This document shows, in pieces, positions 8,633-17,731 of a stretch of 64,000 nt of DNA. The number at the start of each line of letters is the position of its first letter. Within the stretch, counting starts at the first letter, position 1. Below the pieces are notes generated by a model. That model worked only from the letters and a program-made list of their open reading frames with translations. It ran no database searches and was not told the origin of the DNA. Location: the NCBI RefSeq assembly GCF_001314875.1, contig NZ_LJZS01000017.1:18569-82568 (forward strand). Direction: 5' to 3'. The position numbers were made by a program, and so were the translations under genes. The DNA comes from Halomonas sp. HL-48 (GTDB lineage Bacteria > Pseudomonadota > Gammaproteobacteria > Pseudomonadales > Halomonadaceae).

Positions 8633-10396
8633 ATGACTGACTTCGACGCTCGCGTTCACGCCCACCTGGAGCACCTCTACGGCCCCCGCGCCGACGAGGT
8701 CCAGCGCCGGCTCAATCAGCATCTCGCCCACTTTTTGGCCACCACCCAGCGCCAGCCATCGGCCCAAGCGCCGGCCGAGCTTGCACCATCATGGAGCGAA
8801 AAAGACCAGTGGCTGATCAGCTATGGGGACTCCATCGTCGACGAGCAAACACCGCCGCTGGCGGTGCTCGATGATTTTTTACAGGCGCGCCTCGGCGACC
8901 TCATCAGCGGCGTCCACGTACTGCCGTTCTTCCCGTGGAGCAGCGACGACGGCTTTTCGGTGATTCACTACCGTGAAGTGAACCCCGAACTCGGCGACTG
9001 GCCGCATATTCAAGCCCTCGCCGGCCACTACGACCTGATGGCCGATCTGGTGCTCAACCATGTGTCCCGGGAGTCGCTATGGTTTGTCGATTACCTGAGC
9101 GGCAGCCTGCCGGGACGCGATTACTTTATCGAGGTCGACCCGGACACCGACGTATCGGGCGTTGTGCGCCCGCGCAGCAGCCCGTTGCTGGTGCCCATTT
9201 CCACCCGTCGTGGCACCCGCTATCTGTGGGCCACGTTTTCTGAGGACCAGCTCGACCTCAACTTCGAAAACCCCGACGTGCTGCTGGAATTTGTCGGCAT
9301 TCTGCTGTTTTACCTCCAGCAAGGCACCCGCATCGTGCGGCTGGATGCCGTCGCCTTTCTATGGAAACGCCTGGGCACCGCCTGCATTCATCTTCCCGAA
9401 ACCCACACCGTGGTTCGCCTGCTGCGCGCCATCGTCGACCACGTGGCCCCCGGCACCCTGCTGGTCACCGAAACCAACGTGCCGCACCACGAAAACATCA
9501 GCTACTTCGGGCTTGATCGACTCGACGGCAGTCCGCCGGACGAAGCCCATATGATTTATCAGTTCACCCTGCCGCCGCTGCTGTTGCACACCCTCACCCG
9601 GGGCGAAACCGACACCCTGCAGTCCTGGCTGGCAAGCCTGCCGCCGCTGCCCGACCACTGCACCTACCTCAACTTTACCGCCAGCCACGACGGTATCGGC
9701 GTGCGACCGCTGGAAGGCCTGCTACCCGACCACGAGCGCGATGCCCTGCTCGAGCTGATGCACCGCTTTGGCGGTTTTGTCAGCATGCGCAGCAACCCCG
9801 ACGGCAGCGACACGCCCTACGAGATCAACATCACCTGGTTCGAAGCCATGCAGGGCACCCGCAAAGGCCCCGACCCGTGGCAAATCGCGCGTTTTTTGTG
9901 CAGCCAGGCGATCATGCTCAGCCTCCAAGGCATCCCCGCGCTGTACATCCACACGCTGACCGGCACGCTCAACGATGTGGAAGGCGTCGAGCGCAGCGGC
10001 CGCCTGCGCTCGATTAACCGCCGTCGCTGGCAGCGCCGCGAGCTCGACCTGCTGCTCGACAGCACCGCCACGCCCACCCACGACGTGTTCAACGCCCTCA
10101 GCCGTCTGCTTGCGCGACGGCGTAAGGAAGCGTGCTTTCATCCCAACGCGGCACAGCGGGTGGTGTCGACTCCCCCATCGCTGCTGGCCATTGAGCGCGG
10201 CCCCCTCGCCGACGGTCGACGCCTGCTTGCGCTGTATAACGTCACGGAGCTGCCGCTGGCATTCGACCAGCTCGGCGACAACGTGCAGCAGGCGTTATCG
10301 TCAGCGCCCTGGCACGACCTCAACGAGCAGGCGCCGGAGTCGCCCACGGCCCCGCTGCCGCCTTACGCGGTACGCTGGCTGGTCAGCCATGACTGA
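8633..10396 (+). CDS. GH13 subfamily-18-type glycoside phosphorylase (sucrose / glucosylglycerate / glucosylglycerol phosphorylase family)
   Basis: About 587 residues of the alpha-amylase superfamily in the sucrose-phosphorylase branch. The (beta/alpha)8 barrel carries HVLPFFPWSSDDGFSV and ADLVLNHVS. The nucleophile Asp is in RLDAVAF (about residue 238), the acid/base Glu in VTETNVPHHEN (about 279) and the stabilising Asp in NFTASHDGIGVRP (about 351). Such enzymes use phosphate to release alpha-glucose 1-phosphate. The acceptor (fructose, glycerate or glycerol) cannot be told from sequence by eye, and glucosylated compatible solutes are plausible in a halophile. ATG 8633 is chosen; an in-frame GTG at 8606 would add nine residues. 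It stands alone, with no sugar transporter or regulator beside it. Confidence 0.85.
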   Translation: MTDFDARVHAHLEHLYGPRADEVQRRLNQHLAHFLATTQRQPSAQAPAELAPSWSEKDQWLISYGDSIVDEQTPPLAVLDDFLQARLGDLISGVHVLPFFPWSSDDGFSVIHYREVNPELGDWPHIQALAGHYDLMADLVLNHVSRESLWFVDYLSGSLPGRDYFIEVDPDTDVSGVVRPRSSPLLVPISTRRGTRYLWATFSEDQLDLNFENPDVLLEFVGILLFYLQQGTRIVRLDAVAFLWKRLGTACIHLPETHTVVRLLRAIVDHVAPGTLLVTETNVPHHENISYFGLDRLDGSPPDEAHMIYQFTLPPLLLHTLTRGETDTLQSWLASLPPLPDHCTYLNFTASHDGIGVRPLEGLLPDHERDALLELMHRFGGFVSMRSNPDGSDTPYEINITWFEAMQGTRKGPDPWQIARFLCSQAIMLSLQGIPALYIHTLTGTLNDVEGVERSGRLRSINRRRWQRRELDLLLDSTATPTHDVFNALSRLLARRRKEACFHPNAAQRVVSTPPSLLAIERGPLADGRRLLALYNVTELPLAFDQLGDNVQQALSSAPWHDLNEQAPESPTAPLPPYAVRWLVSHD

Positions 10397-10506
10397 AGGC
10401 TTAACAATAGCCGCCGGGGACAAGAAAAGGATGTCTGGCGACGCCTCCCGCGTTAGTCTACGCGCCTCACTCTGCAAAGATGACTCTGCAAAAATCGAGG
10501 AGCGTT

Positions 10507-11313
10507 ATGCGCGACTGTTTATCCACATCCCGCTTGGCTTCACGCCACCTGACCGTTCTGGGCAGTGCCGTAGCGGGCCTGTTTCTGATGCCCAACGCCC
10601 AGGCGGATTCGCTGCCAGCCCCGATCCAGGCGCTGGCGGACCAGGGGCTGGAGATTCACGGCGAGTTTGACGCGCCCGGTGGGCTGCGTGGATTTGGCGC
10701 CAGCCGCCAGGGCCAGGAAGTCACCCTTTATCTGACGCCGGATGGTGAGCACGCCATTACCGGTTCGCTCACCGACCAGGACGGCGATAATCAGCTCGAA
10801 GAAGATGCCCTGGACGAACACGTCCGCGCGCCGCTTGAAGCGCAGACCTGGCAACTGCTCGAGGATAGCCACTGGATTCAGGATGGTGAGCGCGACGCGC
10901 CTCGGGTGATCTATACCTTTACCGATCCGAACTGCCCCTACTGCCAGGCCTTCTGGGAAGCGGCGCGGCCCTGGGTCGAGGCGGGTGACGTACAGCTTCG
11001 CCATATCATGGTCGGCATTCTGGACGCAGACAGCCCCGGCAAGGCCGCAGCGCTGCTCGGTGCGGACGACCCAAGCGCCGCGCTGGCAGGCCACAAGCAA
11101 GGCGAGCGGGTCAGCGCCAGTGCCCAGCCCCGCGATATCGAAGAGCAGGTCTACGCCAACAACCAGCTGTTCGAAGGCCTGGGGCTATCCGCCACGCCGA
11201 CCAGCGCCTTCAAGCGCCAGACCGACGAGGGCGTTACCCGGCTGGACCGCGTCGAAGGCATGCCGGATGACGAGCGCCTGGAAGCGATGATGGGCGGCCC
11301 GGCACCCGAGTAA
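10507..11313 (+). CDS. dsbG: DsbG/DsbC-like periplasmic thiol:disulfide interchange protein
   Basis: Secreted thioredoxin-fold protein of 268 residues. The signal peptide (about 1-33) has hydrophobic core LTVLGSAVAGLFLM and ends near NAQA-DS. A DsbC/G-type dimerisation region follows (about 35-110), then the thioredoxin domain with active site CPYC at C143/C146 within YTFTDPNCPYCQAFW. The cis-proline loop is in GLSATPTSAF. DsbG in E. coli keeps single cysteines reduced in periplasmic proteins; the same role is inferred. ATG 10507 follows GAGG at 6 nt. The next genes are convergent. Confidence 0.85.
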   Translation: MRDCLSTSRLASRHLTVLGSAVAGLFLMPNAQADSLPAPIQALADQGLEIHGEFDAPGGLRGFGASRQGQEVTLYLTPDGEHAITGSLTDQDGDNQLEEDALDEHVRAPLEAQTWQLLEDSHWIQDGERDAPRVIYTFTDPNCPYCQAFWEAARPWVEAGDVQLRHIMVGILDADSPGKAAALLGADDPSAALAGHKQGERVSASAQPRDIEEQVYANNQLFEGLGLSATPTSAFKRQTDEGVTRLDRVEGMPDDERLEAMMGGPAPE

Positions 11314-11325
11314 GCGATAGCCTTG

Positions 11326-11745
11326 TCAGGCGAAGCGCCTGGCGATCACCCAGCCCAGCAGCATGGTCGCCAGCATCGCCACCAGCGGTATTGTGGCGCC
11401 GCCAAGCGACGCGATGGCGGGCCCCGGGCAATAGCCCGAGAGGCCCCACCCCACGCCGAACAGCGCCGCTCCACCGAGCAGTCTGGCGTCCAGCGTCTGC
11501 TTGCCGGGCAGCTGAAAGCGCCCGGCAAGCATGGGGGCGGGCTGCTTCAGCACAACGCGGTAGCCGATGAAGGTGGTGATAACCGCCCCGCCGAGTACGA
11601 ACATCAGCGTCGGGTCCCAGTCACCGGCGACATCCAGGAAGCCGACCACCCTGGCCGGATCGGTCATGCCCGAGACCGCCAGTCCCAGGCTGAACAGCAG
11701 GCCGGCGACATAGCTCGCTACCAGGGTCAGAGACTGTTTTTTCAT
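11326..11745 (-). CDS. YeeE/YedE (DUF395) family membrane protein, second half of a transporter pair
   Basis: 139 residues with about four membrane spans. GLALSGMTDPARVVGFLD and GVGWGLSGYCPGPAIASLGG, with the conserved cysteine in GYCPGP, are the marks of the YeeE/YedE sulfur-transport family (thiosulfate or persulfide-sulfur import). ATG 11745 overlaps the stop of the preceding gene as ATGA, so the two half-size proteins are almost certainly co-translated partners. A longer frame upstream to 11988 lies in the first gene and is not coding. Confidence 0.88.
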   Translation of the reverse strand: MKKQSLTLVASYVAGLLFSLGLAVSGMTDPARVVGFLDVAGDWDPTLMFVLGGAVITTFIGYRVVLKQPAPMLAGRFQLPGKQTLDARLLGGAALFGVGWGLSGYCPGPAIASLGGATIPLVAMLATMLLGWVIARRFA

Positions 11746-12203
11746 GCCCCACCTCCCAGGACGTGCCGCACGACATAGACGGTCACCAGCGCGGCGACCA
11801 AAAACGTGATCGTTGCCGCCAGCGACCGCGGTGAGAGACGCGCAAGCCCACACACCCCGTGGCCACTGGTGCAGCCGCTGCCGAGCCCAGTGCCCAGCCC
11901 GACCAGCAGACCGGCCACCAGCATCAGCGGCACGCCGCCCAGCGGCTGGCCGATGACCTCGTCGGGATGATTGACGACGTTGCCCCACCCGATGCCAAGC
12001 CCCATCAGCAGCAAAGGGCCGCTGATCAGGCCGACCAGAAACGCTACTCGCCAGGCGCTGTCGCCCTTTGGCCGTTGGGCGATCAAATTACCCACAATAC
12101 CGCTGATCCCGGCGATTCGGCCAAGACTTGCCATCAGCCAGACCGCCGAGATACCGATCAAGATACCGCCCACAAGCCCCTGCAGGCTCGATGCCAGGTC
12201 CAT
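11742..12203 (-). CDS. YeeE/YedE (DUF395) family membrane protein, first half of a transporter pair
   Basis: 153 residues, about four to five membrane spans. The family motif GLGSGCTSGHGVCGLARLS near residue 110 has the paired cysteines thought to relay sulfur. It is the first gene of the two-gene unit with 11326-11745. Such PmpA/PmpB-like pairs are often linked to sulfide or persulfide response, but no sulfurtransferase or BigR/ArsR-type regulator lies beside this pair. The ATG at 12203 faces an AT-rich intergenic region. Confidence 0.88.
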   Translation of the reverse strand: MDLASSLQGLVGGILIGISAVWLMASLGRIAGISGIVGNLIAQRPKGDSAWRVAFLVGLISGPLLLMGLGIGWGNVVNHPDEVIGQPLGGVPLMLVAGLLVGLGTGLGSGCTSGHGVCGLARLSPRSLAATITFLVAALVTVYVVRHVLGGGA

Positions 12204-12264
12204 GTTGTACTCCTCTTTGCCATTACCTGTCTTTGCAATTAATGGTCGTGGCGATTGCTTGGCG

Positions 12265-12320
12265 CCGCCACCAACATATAATAATTATAAATTTATACCA
12301 TATAAGAATATAAGGCCGAG
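12265..12320. promoter_or_regulatory. AT-rich palindromic control region between yeeE-type pair and rbgA
   Basis: A strikingly AT-rich 40-nt patch in GC-rich DNA. It holds a perfect 12-bp palindrome TATAAATTTATA (12286-12297). A TATAAT at 12277-12282, with TTGCTT 16 nt upstream at 12255-12260, could be a plus-strand promoter for rbgA. An ATTATA at 12284-12289 could serve as the -10 of the minus-strand pair. The palindrome may be an operator; the regulator is unknown. Confidence 0.45.
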
Positions 12321-12394
12321 ATCACGCCTTAACAACCGTTTACTGACCACCTTCTGTTAAGATGCAGCGCATTTGCTATTTGCAGGAGAAACCC

Positions 12395-13348
12395 ATGCTC
12401 GGCTGGTTCCCCGGACACATGAACAAGGCCCGCCGCCAGATCAAGGAGGCGTTGCCGGAAATCGACGTGGTCATCGAAGTGCTCGATGCGCGCCTGCCTT
12501 ATTCGAGCGCCAACCCCATGCTGGCCGAGCTGACCCGCCACAAGCCGGTGCTCAAGATTCTCTCCCGGGCGGACCTGGCCGACCCGGACCGCACCGACGA
12601 GTGGGTGGCATTTTTCGACGCCCAGGACGACATGCGAGCACTGGCGGTGGCCACGACCAACCTCCGCGAGCTCAAGAAAATTCCCAAGCTGTGCCACGAG
12701 CTTGCCGGCGCGGTGCGCGCCGACCGGGACGTGCGCGTGATGGTCATGGGCATTCCCAACGTGGGCAAGTCGACGCTGATCAACGGCCTGGCCGGGAGAA
12801 AGATTGCCAAGACCGGCAATGAGCCGGCGGTGACCAAGCGCCAGCAAAAGGTGCGCATCGACGGTCGCGTCGCGCTGGTCGACACCCCAGGGGTGCTGTG
12901 GCCCAAGATTGAAGACCAGGCCAGTGCCTACCGGCTGGCCGCCAGCGGGGCGATTCGCGATACCGCTATCGAGTACACCGACGTGGCCATCATCACCAGC
13001 GCCGAACTGGCCAAGCGCTACCCGGACGCGCTGACCGCCCGCTATAAGCTCAAGGCGCTGCCCGCGTACGCACCGGCCAGCACCGATGAGATTGATGCCG
13101 ACGGCCCGCAAAAGCCGGACTTCCTGGCAATTGCCGGTTTTGACGGTCACGCAATCCTCAAGGAAATCGCCGGCAAGCGGGGCGGCCTGCGCCCCGGCGG
13201 TGAAGTCGACCTGCACCGCGGCGCCGAGGTCTTGCTGCACGAGCTGCGCGACGGCAAGCTGGGCAGGCTGACGCTGGAAACCCCAGACGATATTCCGCCG
13301 CCGCCCGTAAACGATAACGAAGACAGCGCCTTGCCTTCCGACGCATAA
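12395..13348 (+). CDS. rbgA: YlqF/RbgA-type ribosome biogenesis GTPase
   Basis: Circularly permuted GTPase of 317 residues that assists large ribosomal subunit assembly in the cytoplasm. The N-terminal WFPGHMNKARRQIKE signature is followed by the guanine-specificity segment (SRADLAD, 57-63), then the P-loop GIPNVGKS (119-126) and DTPG (163-166), the permuted G4-G1-G3 order typical of this family. The C-terminus is acidic. ATG 12395 follows AGGAGA at 6 nt; a reading from 12362 would add eleven residues across that ribosome site. Confidence 0.93.
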   Translation: MLGWFPGHMNKARRQIKEALPEIDVVIEVLDARLPYSSANPMLAELTRHKPVLKILSRADLADPDRTDEWVAFFDAQDDMRALAVATTNLRELKKIPKLCHELAGAVRADRDVRVMVMGIPNVGKSTLINGLAGRKIAKTGNEPAVTKRQQKVRIDGRVALVDTPGVLWPKIEDQASAYRLAASGAIRDTAIEYTDVAIITSAELAKRYPDALTARYKLKALPAYAPASTDEIDADGPQKPDFLAIAGFDGHAILKEIAGKRGGLRPGGEVDLHRGAEVLLHELRDGKLGRLTLETPDDIPPPPVNDNEDSALPSDA

Positions 13349-13406
13349 TGGCGCATCGACCGGCGATGCCGCGCGGCCACTGGACACTTTTTGGAAATAA
13401 CGGCTC

Positions 13407-14654
13407 ATGGACACCCCGCACTCACAAGAACCGCCCACGCTCAAGAAATCGCACAAGCTGAGTAACGTCTGCTACGACATTCGCGGCCCGGTCCTTGACC
13501 ATGCCAAGCGCCTGGAAGAGGAAGGCCAGCGGATTCTAAAGCTGAACATCGGCAACCCCGCGCCGTTTGGCTTTGAGGCCCCCGAGGAAATTCTTCAGGA
13601 CGTGATGCGCAATCTGCCCACCGCCCAGGGCTATTGCGATTCCAAAGGCCTTTATTCAGCACGCAAGGCGATCATGCAGGAATGCCAGCGCAAGGAAATT
13701 CCCGGCGTCGGCATCGAAGACATTTATATCGGCAACGGCGTGTCAGAGCTGATCGTGATGGCCATGCAGGCGCTGCTCAACGACGGCGACGAAGTGCTGA
13801 TTCCGGCCCCCGACTATCCCTTGTGGACCGCCGCCGCCCACCTGTCCGGCGGCCACGGGGTGCATTACCTGTGCGATGAGCAGGCCGACTGGGCACCGGA
13901 CATGGACGACATCCGCGCCAAGGTCACCAGCCGCACTAGGGCCATCGTGCTGATCAACCCCAACAACCCCACCGGCGCGGTCTATCCGCCCGAGGTGGTA
14001 CGTGAAGCGCTGGCCATTGCCAGGCAGCACAACCTGGTGGTGTTTTCCGACGAAATCTACGACAAGATTCTCTACGACGGCGTCGAGCACACCGCCACCG
14101 GCGCGCTGGCCGATGACGACCAGTTGGTCATCACCATGAACGGGCTGTCGAAAAGCTACCGCTGCGCCGGGTTCCGCTCGGGCTGGATGACCATTTCGGG
14201 CACCCTGGCCAAGCTCCACGCCCGCGACTTCATCCAGGGCCTGACCATGCTGGCCTCGATGCGCCTATGCGCCAATGTGCCTGCCCAGCACGCCATTCAG
14301 ACGGCGCTCGGCGGCTATCAGTCGATCAACGACCTGATTCTGCCCGGTGGGCGCCTGCTGGCGCAGCGCGATATCACCGTGGAAAAGCTCAACGCCATTC
14401 CCGGGGTTTCCTGCGTAACGCCCAAGGGAGCGCTGTATGCCTTCCCAAGACTTGATCCCAAGGTGTTTAACATCAAGGACGATCAGCAGTTGGTGCTTGA
14501 TCTACTGCTCCAGGAAAAAATCCTGCTGGTTCAGGGTACGGCGTTCAACTGGCCCGAGCCCGACCACGTGCGCATCGTCACCCTGCCCTGGGCGGATCAG
14601 CTGGGTGATGCGCTGGATCGATTCGCCAATTTTCTGGCGCGCTACCGGCAGTAA
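13407..14654 (+). CDS. alaA: Alanine-synthesising aminotransferase (AlaA-like)
   Basis: PLP-dependent class I aminotransferase, 415 residues, that converts pyruvate and glutamate to alanine and 2-oxoglutarate. It shows LNIGNPAPFGFEAP, GVSELIVMAMQALL, LINPNNPTGAVYP with the conserved Asn, VFSDEIYDKILYDG, and the PLP-lysine segment MNGLSKSYRCAGFRSGW. ATG 13407 opens the frame 58 nt after rbgA. Closest in pattern to E. coli AlaA/YfbQ; substrate specificity is inferred from that. Confidence 0.92.
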   Translation: MDTPHSQEPPTLKKSHKLSNVCYDIRGPVLDHAKRLEEEGQRILKLNIGNPAPFGFEAPEEILQDVMRNLPTAQGYCDSKGLYSARKAIMQECQRKEIPGVGIEDIYIGNGVSELIVMAMQALLNDGDEVLIPAPDYPLWTAAAHLSGGHGVHYLCDEQADWAPDMDDIRAKVTSRTRAIVLINPNNPTGAVYPPEVVREALAIARQHNLVVFSDEIYDKILYDGVEHTATGALADDDQLVITMNGLSKSYRCAGFRSGWMTISGTLAKLHARDFIQGLTMLASMRLCANVPAQHAIQTALGGYQSINDLILPGGRLLAQRDITVEKLNAIPGVSCVTPKGALYAFPRLDPKVFNIKDDQQLVLDLLLQEKILLVQGTAFNWPEPDHVRIVTLPWADQLGDALDRFANFLARYRQ

Positions 14655-14801
14655 TCCCGGCGCGCCGATAAACCGTCGCCACGTCCACTTGAAACCTGAA
14701 CGCGGCGGACGTATCTAAATACACCAGTACGACACGACGGCGACTGGCCTACTCAACGCAGTCACACTTTAGACGGTTACATCCAAGGGAGAATCCGCCA
14801 C

Positions 14802-15707
14802 ATGATGCGCATATTGCTGTTTTTAGGCACCAACATTGCGGTGTTGTTGGTTGCCAGCCTGACGCTACGCTTGCTAGGGGTCGAAAGCTATCTCAACGCC
14901 CAGGGCATCAACTTCACCAGCCTGCTGATTTTCTGCTTTATCTTCGGCATGGCCGGTTCCATGATCTCGCTGTTCATCTCGAAGTGGATGGCCAAGCGAA
15001 GTACCGGCACGGTGATCATCGAAACCCCATCCAACTCCACCGAGCAGTGGCTGCTCGACACCGTGGCCGAGCTTGCCCAGGAAGCCGGCATCAAGACGCC
15101 GGAAGTGGGTATCTTTCCTGCCCAGCAGTCCAACGCCTTCGCCACGGGCTGGAACAAGGACGATGCCCTGGTCGCGGTATCCGCCGGCCTTCTGAACCGC
15201 ATGCGCCCCGAGGAAGTGCGCGCCGTGCTGGCCCACGAAATCGGCCACGTGGCCAACGGTGACATGGTGACTCTGGCGCTGATCCAGGGCGTGGTGAACA
15301 CCTTCGTGATGTTCTTTGCCCGCGTCGTCGCCCACCTCATCGACGGCTTCCTGAAAAGCCGCAGCGATGGCGAAGGCGGCCTGGGCTTCATGGGCTACTT
15401 TGCCGTGGTCATGGTGGCCGAGATTATCTTTGGTATCGCGGCGTCGGCCATCGTTGCCTGGTTCTCGCGCTTTCGCGAGTACCGCGCCGACGAAGCGGGC
15501 GCGCGACTTGCCGGCACCGGTGCCATGGTCAACGCCCTGGCCCGCCTGAAGTCCGAAACCGAACTGCCCGATCAGATGCCCGATACGCTACGTGCCATGG
15601 CCATCACTAAAGGCCAGACGCGCTCGCTGGTCGAGAAGCTGTTCGCCAGCCACCCGCCGCTGGATGCCCGCATCCGCGCGCTGAAAGAAGCCGCCTATCG
15701 CCAGTGA
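14802..15707 (+). CDS. htpX: Membrane zinc metalloprotease HtpX
   Basis: M48 family inner-membrane protease for misfolded membrane proteins, 301 residues. Two N-terminal membrane helices (about 3-23 and 37-60) precede the zinc motif HEIGH at 145-149; the third ligand is Glu226 in [12 protein letters not shown] second pair of membrane segments lies at about 158-180 and 198-220. ATGATG at 14802/14805 gives two possible starts behind AAGGGAG. The gene stands alone and ends at a strong terminator. In E. coli it is stress-induced; no CpxR site was identified here. Confidence 0.95.
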   Translation: MMRILLFLGTNIAVLLVASLTLRLLGVESYLNAQGINFTSLLIFCFIFGMAGSMISLFISKWMAKRSTGTVIIETPSNSTEQWLLDTVAELAQEAGIKTPEVGIFPAQQSNAFATGWNKDDALVAVSAGLLNRMRPEEVRAVLAHEIGHVANGDMVTLALIQGVVNTFVMFFARVVAHLIDGFLKSRSDGEGGLGFMGYFAVVMVAEIIFGIAASAIVAWFSRFREYRADEAGARLAGTGAMVNALARLKSETELPDQMPDTLRAMAITKGQTRSLVEKLFASHPPLDARIRALKEAAYRQ

Positions 15708-15728
15708 TGGGTTAGCTCATGATGCGCC

Positions 15729-15760
15729 GAGGCCCGCTTGATAGCGGGCCTCGTTGTTTT
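15729..15760 (+). terminator. Rho-independent terminator after htpX
   Basis: Perfect 9-bp stem GAGGCCCGC / GCGGGCCTC with loop TTGATA, then GTTGTTTTT. It begins 22 nt after the htpX stop. Confidence 0.85.
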
Positions 15761-15836
15761 TGGCGGCGTAGCTAGCGATACGCTCCCCCGACAGCTGTCC
15801 TTCGAGCGGAGCCAATCAACCAAGCAGACCAGTGGG

Positions 15837-16151
15837 CTATGCGGCGTCCAAAGGCTTGATGCGCTCAACGTCCGCCTTGACGGATTGCTCTACCGCCCAC
15901 AAATCAACCGCGCGTTGTGCATTCAGCCAGAACTCGGGAGAATTACCAAACAAACGCGCAAGCCTGAGCGCCATTTCAGGACTGACAGCACGGCGCTCAC
16001 GCAGCAGCTCATTGACTGACTGGCGGGAGACCCCCAGAGATTCAGCCAACCCAGCGACCGTCAGGTCGTAGTCCGGCATGAAATCCTCTCTCAGCATTTC
16101 GCCAGGATGGGTCGGCTTACGTTGCATACCACCAGCGTTAGGAATAGTCAT
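15837..16151 (-). CDS. higA: HigA-type antitoxin (XRE helix-turn-helix)
   Basis: 104 residues. The N-terminal KPTHPGEMLREDFM is the HigA/VapI signature, followed by the helix-turn-helix (LTVAGLAESLGVSRQSVNELLRERRAVS) and LARLFGNSPEFWLNAQRAVDLW. It should neutralise the toxin encoded just upstream and autorepress the pair. ATG 16151 has GGAGGT at 7 nt. It lies 15 nt after the toxin gene, in the toxin-first order of higBA modules. Confidence 0.92.
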   Translation of the reverse strand: MTIPNAGGMQRKPTHPGEMLREDFMPDYDLTVAGLAESLGVSRQSVNELLRERRAVSPEMALRLARLFGNSPEFWLNAQRAVDLWAVEQSVKADVERIKPLDAA

Positions 16152-16166
16152 CGTCGTTACCTCCCA

Positions 16167-16448
16167 TCAGTGGTAGTCACACACTTCGACTTCGTACGCA
16201 TCACCATCTTCAAATCGGAAGCAGATACGCCACTGATCATTAATCGAAATCGCGTGCTGCCCCTGCCTGTTTCCATAAAGTGGATGAAGGCGATTGCCGG
16301 GCGGCACTTTCAAATCCTCGAGACGTTCAGCCAGGTTCACGTATTCGAGCTTTCTCGCCGCCCTTCGCGCAACGTCGGCGGGGAACGTCTTCGCCACGCC
16401 ATTGGCATACAGCGCTTGGGTGCGCTTGTCAGCAAAGGATTTGATCAT
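16167..16448 (-). CDS. higB: HigB-type toxin (RelE-superfamily mRNA interferase)
   Basis: 93 residues of the HigB/RelE-like fold. It shows IKSFADKRTQALYANG, ARRAARKLEYVNLAERLEDLKVPP, and the C-terminal QWRICFRFEDGDAYEVEVCDYH that carries the conserved catalytic-region residues. HigB toxins cut mRNA on translating ribosomes. It lies 32 nt after pdxB on the same strand, so read-through from pdxB is possible, but HigA autoregulation suggests its own promoter. It looks intact. Confidence 0.92.
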   Translation of the reverse strand: MIKSFADKRTQALYANGVAKTFPADVARRAARKLEYVNLAERLEDLKVPPGNRLHPLYGNRQGQHAISINDQWRICFRFEDGDAYEVEVCDYH

Positions 16449-16480
16449 AGCCTGAAATGTAATGCGTCACGTGACACCTG

Positions 16481-17647
16481 TCAATCCAGGCTATTACCTG
16501 CCCCCATGACGCCGACGCCAAACCCTGCAGCAAATAACACCTCTTCCAACGCAACCGCGCCTCCTGACAGTTGAACGTTGAGCGTCGCGAACTCACGGCG
16601 CAGCGGATAATCCGCGCGACAGCGGTCAAACCCTCGCGCCATGCCCAACCGCAGTACTTCACGCTGCAGGCTGTCGTGATCCCGTCGGGCATCGTAGACC
16701 GCCCGGGCGCAAAGCCTCAGCGCCTCATCCACCGGCAGCGCCTGTTCGAGCCTGAGGCTTGCCAGGGCAGGCGGCGGGCTCAGCTCGCTAAACGCCAGGC
16801 GGGTCGGTGCGCCCAGGTGGCGTGCCAGGGCCTGATGGATCATCCAGCTGCCACGCAATTTGCCATCCAGGCTGTAGCCCGCGATATGCGGCGTTGCCAG
16901 TGTCGCCAAGTCGCGCAGACGGGGATCGATCGCCGGCTCCTGCTCCCAGACGTCCAGTACGGCAGCGATATCCCCCTTGCCCGACAGACGGCTGCGTAAC
17001 GCCAGGCCGTCGACACAATCGCCCCGCCCGGCGTTGAGCAGCACACTGCCCGACGACAGCTCGTTGATCCGCTGGGCATCCAGCAAATGCCGGGTGGCGT
17101 GGGGGCCTGACGCCACCAGCGGGGTATGCAGGCACAGCACGTCGCAGCGGGCGATGAGCTCATCCAGCTCGGCAAACCCCGCGGCGCCCTCGCGCTCGGC
17201 CCTCGGCGGATCGCAGGCCAGCACGGAAAGCCCCAGGCCGGTCAAACGCGTAAGCAGCCGGCTGCCCACATTCCCCACGCCCACGATACCCACGTTGCGC
17301 TCGGCGAGCGACCAACCTTCGCGCTCGCCGAGCATCAGCAGGCTACTCAAGACGTAATCCACCACAGCCTCGGCGTTGCAGCCCGGCGCACTGGCAAAAC
17401 CGATGCCCTGCTCGGCCAGGAACGCCTGGTCGACATGGTCGGTGCCGATGGTGCAGGTGCCAACAAACCCCACCCGGCTGCGGGCGAGCAGCGCCCGGTC
17501 GACCTGGGTGACCGAGCGCACGATCAAGGCATCGGCGTCCGCCATATCGGCGGCGCTTATCTCACGCCCGGCCACCCGGGTTAGCGTGCCAAAGGCCCCG
17601 AAGCACGCCTCGGCGGCGGGGATGTTCGCGTCGACAACAAGTTTCAT
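16481..17647 (-). CDS. pdxB: Erythronate-4-phosphate dehydrogenase
   Basis: NAD-dependent D-2-hydroxyacid dehydrogenase of pyridoxal 5'-phosphate synthesis, oxidising 4-phospho-D-erythronate. 388 residues, typical length. It shows MKLVVDANIPAAEACF, TCTIGTDHVD, the Rossmann motif VGIVGVGNVGSRL, NAGRGDCVDGLAL (catalytic Arg region) and TPHIAGYSLDGKLRG with the catalytic His. The C-terminal PdxB dimerisation domain follows from about residue 285. It starts at ATG 17647, divergent from the WGR-domain gene. Confidence 0.95.
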   Translation of the reverse strand: MKLVVDANIPAAEACFGAFGTLTRVAGREISAADMADADALIVRSVTQVDRALLARSRVGFVGTCTIGTDHVDQAFLAEQGIGFASAPGCNAEAVVDYVLSSLLMLGEREGWSLAERNVGIVGVGNVGSRLLTRLTGLGLSVLACDPPRAEREGAAGFAELDELIARCDVLCLHTPLVASGPHATRHLLDAQRINELSSGSVLLNAGRGDCVDGLALRSRLSGKGDIAAVLDVWEQEPAIDPRLRDLATLATPHIAGYSLDGKLRGSWMIHQALARHLGAPTRLAFSELSPPPALASLRLEQALPVDEALRLCARAVYDARRDHDSLQREVLRLGMARGFDRCRADYPLRREFATLNVQLSGGAVALEEVLFAAGFGVGVMGAGNSLD

Positions 17648-17731
17648 AGGCGTTTGCTTATCCGAGCTTTACAATGTGCCCGCCACGGCTTGTGGTGCAG
17701 GCAGGTCCAAGAGGCAGTTAAGGAGAATGTT

